This document shows, one piece after another, positions 12,101-23,100 of a stretch of 64,000 bases of DNA. The position numbers and the translations under genes are program-made. Below the pieces are notes generated by a model. The model searched no databases and was not told where the DNA came from. It saw only the letters and a program-made list of their open reading frames with translations. The stretch's first letter is position 1. Each line of letters opens with the position of its first letter. Source of the stretch: Pachyseris speciosa (Eukaryota > Cnidaria > Anthozoa > Scleractinia > Pachyseridae); the NCBI GenBank assembly GCA_016490735.1, contig JAEMWC010000372.1, positions 637,501-701,500 of the forward strand. The letters are read 5' to 3'.

Positions 12101-14068
12101 CGACCCCCCCCCACACCCCACTTGGGCTTGACACTGATAGGTGCATAAAAAAAACATCCGTTGTGTTCATTATGAGCAGGCAAGCCAGCCCGGTTACCAA
12201 GAGCACCATTATTGTGAAGGAGATCATTACAAAAAGCAAAACAAAACATAAGAGAACTTTTACTCATTAAAAGATAAAATGAAATCCGATCCATTGATAG
12301 AATTCGTTGCCTAGCATGTGACAAAAATTTGCCCTCGTCGGGTGACAAAAATAGCCTACGCTGTTTGTTGAAGAATGAGATGTTTATGATGCGGGGGAGA
12401 TAAAACGAAACAAGGTAAATGTATCATTTACAGCAAGTGAAAAGCCAGAAAATACAAACGACAATTAATTTTACCCGAAATATTGCTAAGTGCGGCAGAA
12501 TTTCACTCGAACTACATTGTATAGCGGAGTGCCGAAAAATTTTTGCTCCAACTATTGCGGAGCGACGCAAAATTTCGCTCGGAACTATCGCGGATGGTTG
12601 CAAAATTTCGCTCGAACTATTGCATAATGCCACAGAATTTCGCTCAAGCTATAGGTGAGCAGGGGTTTCATGAGAAGCCGGCAACCGGCGAAAATAGCCG
12701 CCTACTTTGTCAGAATTTACCTCTTTTTAAAAAATTTCATCAGTTTTCCGCCTACTTTAGTTAGCTCAGATGGCTATTTTAAAATTTATTAAAAACCCTA
12801 GTGGATTGCCGCAAAATTTTTGCTCGAACTTTCGCTCGAAATTTTGCTCAAACAGTCGCGAAGGGTGCAAAATTTTTAAACCATTGCGGAGTGCCGAAAC
12901 AGACTCTCACAGCAGATTTCCTGAAATAGTAGCACAGAATTTTAGGTTATCCCTCGACAAGAGTAAGATGCTTTCTTTCAATCCTTAAGGTTCGTTTCAT
13001 AATTGAGTGTTAAGAGGTAACATGGAAATTCGCTATTTTATAACAAGTTATTTTGATTTCACGTTCCGTAGCACATCGTTTGCTGCGTGTTTATAACTCT
13101 GTTGAATAACATGTAAAGCCATTTCGCAGTGTTGCACACTAGATCTGCGACTTTTTGACAGCAGACTACATGCAAATTTGCGTGTATGAATAACAAAAGA
13201 TCACTCGTTTGCCATGAGTACACGCAAAGCAATTTTTACACGAACATTACACGCAGTGTCCACGCAATACCCACTCAGTGTCCACTCAAATTACATGCGC
13301 ATTACATGCGTGGACATGCTGCAATCCCTCCGGCCGGTACTGTAGGTCGAGAAATTCATCAATAGTCGAGTCCCAAAGGTACTAAGTGTCCGACCAGCCA
13401 AATTCCCAGTTCGTCGAGTAACAAGTCAAATTCGACAACAAAGTACATCACCTTGCTCGATTCTTTGAGAAAGTGGACTCTTAGCTACCGTCACGCTTAA
13501 TGATGCTCATCAGGCAGCCACTAAAGATGAAAAATGGTTATAAACTTAGCATAAAGCGCAAGCAAACCGAACTTGGGACGTCCTTGTAGCTCCACAGATG
13601 AAAAATAGCTATGTCAGAATGACGTTTTCAGAAACCTCGAGCCTCCAGTGCCTTTGGACATCTCCACTTTTCCATGGGAGTTTCAATAAAGAGTCACGAA
13701 ATGCCATGGATCGTTTATAGGTAGAAAATCACTCCGAAAAGGCAAAAACGGCTGGGCGCCAATGGGTTAAGGAAATCCATTCACAGAAATACAGTGTACT
13801 AGGCATATAACTTTTAATTATAATAATATTGTGAATGATATATCAAATGAATCATATATTAACTGCACAAATAAAATCAAATGAAGAATGATCCTCGCAG
13901 TTGTGAACGCAATTTATGGAATTGCAAAAAAAAGCCTGAAAAAATTGTGTTCACAACTGCGAGGATCATTCTTCATTTGATTTCATTTCCGCAGATCATA
14001 TATGATTCATTTCATATATCATTCACACTCATTTCTTTCGCGGGAACATATGAACCCACAATTGACCT

Positions 14069-14109
<41 letters not shown>

Positions 14110-17100
14110 ATCGCACCAGTAATCGCGAGGTCATGGGTTCAAATCCTGTTGAAGTCCTGAATTTTTTTCAGGCTTCTTTTCGCAATTCCATAAATTGTGT
14201 TCACAACTGCGAGGATCATTCTTCATTTAATATAATAATATTGTCAAAATTAATGGTTACATTAAAATAGTCAAAAATCTTATATGACAGCTGAATTTAC
14301 TGTACTTAGCTGTTCCTAAAATCTCCCCCCCCCCACCCCCCACAACTACTGACAGCTAAAATTGAAGAATAACTCTCTGACTGGCAAATCTGTCGGATGA
14401 CTGTTTCTTTTTTTGTATTTCTTGCTGACTGTCCCCTCTTGTTAACCAACTGTCAGCTGACAGGTTATGGGGGGGCTGTTCTTCAATTTTCCCCCAGTTA
14501 ATCAAGTTCAATAACCTACCTTTCCCATGATTCCTCCAGCAATCATAATCAATGGGCTAGCAGCCATGATGACAAGGGTAAGCTTCCATCCATATACAAA
14601 TCCCATAATGAAACCCACAAGAACTATTGCCATATTTTGAAGGAACATGCCAATTTTTGTACCAATGCCATCATGGACTTTGTTTAAGTCTCTGTAAAAA
14701 GGAAAAAGATATTCATAAATTATTAATAATTATTATATTTATCTTATTATTACTATTACTATTATTATTAGCTTCAAAGAAAGAATAAATAAAGAATGAT
14801 TACAAATTGTGCAGTGAAATACATTACTTATTTTGCATTTATTTAATTAAACATGCTACCAGTAATCAAAAATTAAGCTGTAGCAATCACACAGTTTCAA
14901 TTCACAGTACTGCTCTAAACTATCTCCCATATCTCCCGTAGAGACATCGAAACTGAAACTGCAGCAATGCCAAAAACAACTAAAAGGATAGTACAGTATG
15001 TATAGCAGTTTGTTCCTCTTTGTAAAATTCAGTTCTCTCACTTACACATAAGAGACACCAGCAATGAAATTTGACCCTACCTGGATGATATGGCCACCCA
15101 ATTAACATGGCAAAATTCTTATGGCTCATTGGTGGCCATAATTATTTATGAGGTTCCACTGTATATGTATCAAAAGAATGCTAAAGGAATCAACTGTCCA
15201 TCTGTAACCTCTGTGCTAATCAACACATATAGTTAAGCACTAATTTCCATGTACAACACTTACTCAGTGAGTCGACTGTTGAGTTCTCCAGGATCAGTGG
15301 TATCAAACCAACCAATGTCCTGTTTTAGAACAGATCTGAAGAAAGCCAAGCGCATTTTCTTCACCTGTCGTATTGCAGCCAGTGACCAAAAGGCCATCTG
15401 TCCATAGGCTACAATTGAGTTTGCAATGGCCAAATAAACATAGTATAAAGCAAATTTTGTCATCTCATCTTCAAGATCAAATGGCTCTGTAACATTGCCT
15501 ACTTGAAGTTTTTCAAAGTTAATGAAGCTGTCAATGAGTTCGCCAAAGATGATAAACTGAAGAGGAACTGCTGCACCATGGCCCACTGCCGCTACTGTTC
15601 CCAGTACCATGAACAAAACATCTATCTTATCACTGAAACGAAACTGAAATACGACAAATGTTCAGTTGTACAACTTACAAAAAGCCAAAAATAGAAAATG
15701 TACAGTGCACCTATATAATGTACACAGACTTGAGCCAAGCAATCACACAATTGGCTATACAGTGTACTGTAAGCACCTCTATCCATCATTAGCATTGTAG
15801 GTGAAATTACCAAAAACTCAAAGATATTAATAATAATAATAATAACTTTATTTGTATAGCGGTATATACAAAAGCTCTATATCGCTTTACAATCATAACT
15901 AACTAACAATAGCACTAAAACAAAAAGTCAATTGAAAGCAAGTCTAAAAAGATAAGTTTTCAATCTAGATTTAAAAACATCGACTGATCGACTTAATTTA
16001 ATGTCTAAAGGAATATCATTCCAGTGCTTTGGGGCAGCGACCAAAAAGGCCCTATCCCCATAGCTCTTCAGGTGCACATTCGGTACTTCTAATAAATGTT
16101 TGCCAGCTGACCTAAGATTTCTTGTAGGGTTATATGGGACTATGAGTTGACTTAAATACGAAGGCGCCAGATTATTGAGAGCTTTAAAAGTTAACAGTAA
16201 TACTTTAAAGGTAATTCGCTGCTTCACATATTAAATAACGATAACCAAAAATAAATAATTTACAATAAATTTGAAGTTTATCTTCCTTGATTATAACAAA
16301 CTGATCTTGTTTCCTTCTCCTGACCTTTTTGCTTACAAGTGAGTATTTGTGAGTATGGAAAATTAAGCGAACTGAAACTATAATCTATGGTGATTAAGCT
16401 ACATGTTCCCAGATTTATGAGCTCACAGCAAGTCACAGTGCAAGTCCAGCAGTCTTTTTCAGTCATATCCTTGCCCCAAAATAAATTCCATGGTTTTTTG
16501 CCCTGTTTCTATATTCTGGCTGTCTTTCTGTCTTGCCTGCCATATGCTGGTATACTATTAATACAGTGCAGGCCAGAATTAAGCGAACCAAAACATACGG
16601 GTAAAACCCGTCTGCTGCGGATGCGTATACGCGTCTAAAAATCTGCAGATGCGCGTCTAGTCAGACGCATTAGTATGTATGAGCTAGCTCATTGTTTTCC
16701 TATTGTTGCTATTTCATTGTTCTTTTGAATAGCCGGAGAAAAGCTTTTCAGAAGGACAAAGTATGACTGCACTTGCCGACTTCATCGTAGAACCGGCTCA
16801 GGGCAAGAACAACTCCATGTCGCATTGTTCAGCGCATAAAAGAAGAAACTTTGAAATATCTTAAATTACAGCAAGCTTACTGTATTTTGCGAAATGAAAC
16901 GAAACGAAACGAAGCAAAGAAATAAAAAAATCCGTAGAATTTAAGATATCAAGCACTACAACAGTCCAATTTCTGTGTGTGACAAGCTAAGAGAGGAATA
17001 AAACACCGGAAGTGTAGAGTTTCTAAATTTAAAGATCTGTATTTTGCGAAACGAGCACTGCGTAGACCTTGAAGAGATTTAACTTGTTTGTTTATATTTG

Positions 17101-20100
17101 TAGACATTTTTCTTATTTATTCCTTGCCGCAATGATGATTTCTGAGGATAAAACAGTGAGCTAGGAGGTCCGAGTTCCTCAAGACCTCTGCATTTTCACT
17201 GCGTGGGCGACGGTATTTAACTTAATGTTTGTCTCGTACGTTAAAGCGTTTCTTCTTTCAACGGCACACAGTTTTCAGTTGCAAAAAATATTCTTGCCAT
17301 ACTCGGTGCGTTGTGATAATTCAGATAATAATTATTTGGTTGTAAGAGGAAAAACAAAACAAAGTACGCCAGTCGTTAACTTTTTTTACGCAGAGAAAAG
17401 TGTAACTTAGAATAATTTTACCGTGTGTATATTGTTAAATAAATCAGTTAAGAAGTGTTGACTTTCAATACGTGTGGTTTTCAATCGTGTTTGGCGGGTG
17501 GTTACCGAGATAAGGCGAGATAACCCGTTACTCATTACGTTGGATATCTGTTCAGCATCGATTGTTTTTCATCGCACGGTTCACAAAATTTCGATTCAAA
17601 GTGATTTACCCTTGAAAAGACCCTCAAAACCTATTTTGGTCTCCGTGGTAAACATCTCTTGCACTTGCAGAGATCATATTACTATGCAAATTACTGTACA
17701 GAAATCTACACGCTTAACATTCATCTCTTTATCAAGTTCTTGCACCATTATCGTTGACCATCGTTTTTGAATGCGAGTCTTGCTCAGTTATTTTAATTTT
17801 AGGCTCAAAATGTTTCCAGGAAAGGAGTTTCAAATGTCTCAACAAGCCATTTCGCAAGTTCACTTCTTTGAGAATGACCATGACACGCAAGTCAGACTTA
17901 AGCCTGCGACCTAGCCGCTCGACCTGAATGATATTTAAGTATCTTAGGGCCTGATTACATGAGCCGGGCTGGCCCGGTTAGCCGGGGTGCTTCGGTGTGG
18001 GCTGGCCCGGTTGTCATGTAATCGCGAAGTTGATTTTTGTTGCGTTTAACAAACATGCCGAGATCCCGGCAAACTCAAACCAGCCCGGTTAACCGGGCCA
18101 GCCCGGCTCATGTAATCAGGCCCTTAAAGAAACTAAGTTAGGTCTGAAACTGTTGTCCTTCCGGCTTGCTTTTCGGAAACGTTTTTCCATCCGAAATGCC
18201 GTCGTTCGGGATTCCGTTCGGCCTCTTTGCCCTTGAAATAAAAATTGCAAGCAAGATCAGATACTATAAACTGAGCGAAAATTCTAATAACATCTGATCA
18301 GAAAAGTGTGCCTTGCGTGACTCTCAGAACATGTAAAGAGTAAAGGCTGGTGATTTGCTTCCTCAACAACTGACCTACGTTTCGCACGTGTATGGGAAGA
18401 TTCTAAAGCAGTAGCCACATGAAGTCTTTGACTGTCTATCTTTTTTAAATTCCTTCTCGTTAACTAGGTGTCAAAGATTCATGACTTCTTATCTGCACCA
18501 TCTGCGAAGTGAGCGACGGTGTTCTGAAATACGATAGCTTTCGACATGAAATTTTGTGACAACTGAGATACTAGGAGGTTTCAACTGCTATTCAAGTTAG
18601 AAACAGAGAGGTTCCTTTTTTCGAACGAGTTGTTTTCGATTAATTATCTTTATGTTTTCCTCTACATGCGCGGAATATTCAATACCGGTTAGGAGCCAAT
18701 ATTTACGAAGCGGATAAGATTCGAAATATGATAGCTGTCACTGGCTGGTTTCACAAAATGCAAATTTTGTGTTTGTCGGCAACCTGGTGAATTCTTTTGT
18801 TTTATTTGACAATACCACACAAAGAGAAATTACGACGATGAATAACAATGGCAAATACGCGCACATATAGACGAGTCTAAAAAGACGTGCATACGCATTT
18901 TTGCTGCGTATAAAACGCGTATGCGTAGTTCGCTTAATTCTGGCCTGCACTGTAACTCCTTATTGTAGACCTCAATGGAAACATTTTTGGAAAAACTCTA
19001 AAAAATATATTATAGGAGGGATGAAGGCCAATACAACTTCCCTAAAGTATCTGCTTTGATAAGAACCAGACACATTGAGTGCTTGATATTTTACTACAAT
19101 CAAGGTTTGGAGAAACAAGTTAACTTTATAGTTAACAACTACATGTATAATGTATTTATAACAACTTTACTTGCAAAACAATGACTGCAAAGCAAGAAGG
19201 GTATTTTGTATCATCACATAAAGTCACCCCCCCCCCCCAAACAACTTTACAATGACTGCAAAGCAAGAAGGGTATTTTGTATCATCACATAAAGTCACCC
19301 CCCCCAAGTCAGGATATAACTTATAAACTAAGGAAGAAAATGTTAGGAACAATTTGTAAGTATCAAAAACTATATTATTATAACCATGTAAACCTTACCA
19401 GTTGAAACAAAGGTACTGCCGGTGGTTTCTCTTCTTTTTTGTTACCTTTCTCATCTTTCTCACCACTGAAAAAAACAAAAAAAGAACATCATTGAGTATT
19501 GTTTTAATTGTAAACACTGATTCATAAATTCTTTAAATAATTTGGGCACATTCTTTAATATGTTCTGGAATAGGAATAGACAGAGGAGAAGGTACATGCA
19601 TGCAGTTCTCTCTTTTTTGGACCTATTCCATTTACGAGTGACGAAATGGCATTCCCTTCACTCTGCTCCTGAGAGTAGAATGAACAGAGTATGGTTTACT
19701 CAGAATACACAGAATACAAGATTTGATGGATGAACTCTCTTAGGTAAATTTTGTGGGGACATTGTACATGTATGCCACCTGCCGCACCTGAGAGTTGCTA
19801 TATAACAAGCTATAAAATCATACAACATAACTACAAATCATATGATATAAATATCTAAAATGGTGGGCTGCTTGTAGAGATTATGCTCTGTTGGACTCTG
19901 ATCAACTTCTCCAAGTGTAGTCCATTCTCAGAACATGTGCTCCTTTGAAGAAACATACAGTGTATTCTGTGTAACCCCTTATTCCTAAATTGGGTACAGA
20001 ACACCCAGAATAGTCTAAAAAGAATACACCCTTTATCTTTGGGCATTAACTTATTATTTTATTATAATTAATTTTATTTAGTTATTTATAATATATGATA

Positions 20101-23100
20101 TATGCAATATATTAATACAGGTGTATATGATGGGGCCAATTGTGTAAAATACTATCACAATTAGAAAACCACACCATTTAATATGGCCTTTCAACTTCAA
20201 AATTCGTAAATCGTTTATTATAAAAAAACACATTGCAGTTCGAAGACTGAATTACACTGTAAGTGTTTAGTTACAGAATGAGAAAAATATGAATTAAAAA
20301 ACTTTAAGGCCTTAAAAAATGTAGTCTAAAATACATGTATATAAAACGGCTGACTTACATAATTATGAACTGGAGCTATGGAACAATATGAATTTAGAAA
20401 ACTTTAGAGCCTTAAAAAAGTAGTCTAAAATATCTACATGTAAATCGATTGACTCAACATCTTAAAAACTTCTCCCTACATGAAATAGGGTTAAATGTAA
20501 TTTAACTAAGTTAACGACTTGGAGCAAGTTTGCTCCTTGGTGGCGTGGCGTAGCGTGGCGTTAGCGTTATTGGCGTATAGTTTGAGCACGAGTGGCACAT
20601 TAGCATTTGGGCGTTTGTTGTTACATTACTGTTTGGGCCTGGTTCAGGTCTGCGGGCAGTTGTGTGGCCAGCGGTATCCTCTTGCAATTTAGGCGTGCTC
20701 CTTTGCACGTGCTCAGAATTTCACTCTACTCAGCGTTGTTCATGGCGTAGTTGGTTTATCGCATTTTGTTGGGCCTTTCTTCGCTAAAAGTGTTTCCTTA
20801 GCGGCCAGCCTTCGTTTTATTCTCTACAAGTGCGGTTTGGCTTTTAGTCTTCGCTTTTTGGGGAGTTTTGGACGCGTTTTTTCTTTTGTTTTTTCGCTCG
20901 CATCGTAGTGGCGTGTACTGTTCATTGATCGGCTCGCATGGCTCGTCCGCGCTCAACTTACAACAGTTTGTCGGCGGGCTTAACTCCTTCTACATACACT
21001 TCTTCACCTTCTTCATCTGCTACTAGCGTGGTAGTTTCGGCGGCTTCGGCGGGAACATCCTCATCGTTCTCCAATGACATCGCGTCCGCTATCGCCCAAG
21101 CGTTCAATAACTCCCTGCCGACCATCATCGCGGCAATCCGGGACAATACAGCCCCTGTATCGAGCGCTTCTTCAGCTGTTACGTCCACCGTTTATACCAC
21201 TCCTGCTATGGTCATGGCGGGCTCGTTGGCTGCTTCATCAGGTACGTTGACATTGCCGGCATTTGTATCTACTTTCCCGTCCGTGTCAGCCACCACCGGC
21301 TCTAACACGGCTCGGCCCGTGCTGTCTTTTTCATCACCACTGACGGCCACTCAGGTTGCCAACTCGTCTTCCATTTTGGGCAGTTCGCTTTTCCCACCTT
21401 CAGCGGACAAGGCATTTGTTGTTGGTCCAGGACACGCTCCTATTCCCGCCAAACTTGTTGCAAAGATTACGAGTGGTCAGTTCGTGGAATTAGCGGACCT
21501 ATTGTCAGCAAATCTGCGGTCTGCAGAGCACGAGCCGCAAACAATTTTTGGATGGCAAGTTGGTGGTCTCTAAAAAGCATCGGGTGGTCGAAATTCAGGA
21601 CATATTGACCTGGACTGAGGCCTTTACTATTTTCCAGATGGTGATGTGTGCAACCCATCCCCATCGTTGGCCAGACCTCACTAAATATAAATTGCTCATC
21701 ATCCAAACAGCTCGGCAATCACCCAGTGGAGCTTGGCTGGAGTACGATCTTGCTTTTCGCAAGGATGCAGCAGCAACTGGGGCATCTGACTGGTCGAAGA
21801 TGAATTTGGATTTGTATAACTTTCACTTGCGGTCGCCAGCACCCCTCGCCAACCCCCAGTCTTCGACTTCCCCTCCTGTTGCTGTGTCAGCGAGCCGGGG
21901 CTACATCTCCCAACCTCCTTACTGCATCTCATGGAACAACGGGCAATGCCGCTGGCCTTTTGGGGAATGCCGCTACCGCCACGTCTGCAGTTCATGTAAC
22001 AGTGACCACCCCAGGGTTAACTGCCCCTTTCGCCCCCCAGGGGTCAGTCGCTCATGTTCCCCTTCCCCTGCCAAGGGGGGGCGGTACTGAGATGATTACA
22101 AGTCCTCCTGCCTCTTGTGTACATAGTGTAAATGATCTTGTTCCTGTTGACCCGGACCAGTACCGTGGATTGTGTGGCTCAGTGGCTGCGTTTTCTTCGG
22201 ATTCAACTGGTTTACCCGGAAGTTCTGTTCCTGTTCGTTCGTTTTCTCCATTAGTTCAAGTGCAGTTAGTCTCCCCGTTGCAGTTATCCCAATTTCAGGC
22301 AGAGTTGTGTGACTATCCGGATCAGACAGCAGCAGCCTATGTTCTTACCAGTCTCCAGGAGGGCTTCCACATTGGCTTTGAGACCTCATCGGTCACCCTG
22401 CGGTCAGCCTCTTCAAACATGCGATCTGCCCTGGTCCACCCTTCCGTCATAGATGCTTATCTTGAGACAGAGGTTTCACATGGAAGAGTTGCGGGCCCAT
22501 TTACTTCTCCTCCTTTTCCTGACCTCCACATCAGCCGTTTTGGAGTCATCCCAAAAAGCAACCAGCCGGGTAAATGGCGTCTCATCCTGGATCTTTCTTT
22601 GCCTGAGGGCCACAGTGTAAATGAAGGCATTCCAAAGCCCCCCTTCTCAGTTCAGTATGTCACAGTTGACTCCTTTATAGAGGGCATTATGGCGCGGGGC
22701 CGAGGAACTCTTATGGCCAAGTTCGATGTGGCGAGCGCCTATCGCAATGTGGCTGTCCATCCTCAGGATCGTCCGCTCTTAGGTATGGTTTGGCGTGGCA
22801 AATACTTTGTTGATATGGCTCTCCCATTTGGTTTGCGTTCAGCACCCTACATCTTCACCGCTATTGCAGACCTGGTTCAGTGGATGCTGACTCACAACTA
22901 TGGCATTGACTTCCTTTGCCATTACTTGGATGATTTTCTGACCTTAGGTCCTCCAGCTTCCCCAGTCTGTTACAACAACTTGCAGGCGTGTATTCAGTTG
23001 GGCTCTAAGATAGGCCTCCCCCTTCACCCTGAGAAGCTGGAGGGCCCCTTGACTTGCCTGTCCATCCTTGGTATTGAACTTGACTCCACCACAATGCAGG

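Larger units (their letters stand above)
10897..13342. mobile_element. 2.4-kb TA-flanked TIR element nested in the TTAA element
   Basis: The ends are CAGTACCGGCCAGAGGGATT at 10897 and, inverted, CAGTACCGGCCGGAGGGATT from 13342, followed on each side by TA (10895-10896, 13343-13344). Subterminal regions are rich in TTACACGC / CCACGCAGTG words in both orientations (10920-11060 and 13190-13320). A TA duplication with CAGT ends fits the Tc1/mariner-like supergroup, but no DDE transposase is visible. It carries the TWA-flanked MITE at 11421-12145. Confidence 0.72.
10304..13766. mobile_element. 3.46-kb TTAA-flanked TIR element (piggyBac-type ends)
   Basis: The ends are CCCATTGGCGCCC and its inverted copy (13754-13766), each bordered by TTAA (10300-10303 and 13767-13770). 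A TTAA target duplication with a TIR starting CCC is the pattern of the piggyBac superfamily (established knowledge). No piggyBac transposase frame is present. The internal 10897-13342 is itself another inserted element, so the original TTAA element was only about 1.0 kb. Confidence 0.75.

Noticed and set aside
14084..14156. Functional tRNA-Thr gene
   Set aside because: The anticodon arm is mispaired with an 8-nt loop lacking T33, and the sequence is part of a repeat; kept only as a tRNA-like SINE head.
20511..20708. Minus-strand frames in A1 and A2 (also 25081-25278)
   Set aside because: The same frame appears in both direct repeats because the DNA is duplicated; no motif or codon bias supports it.
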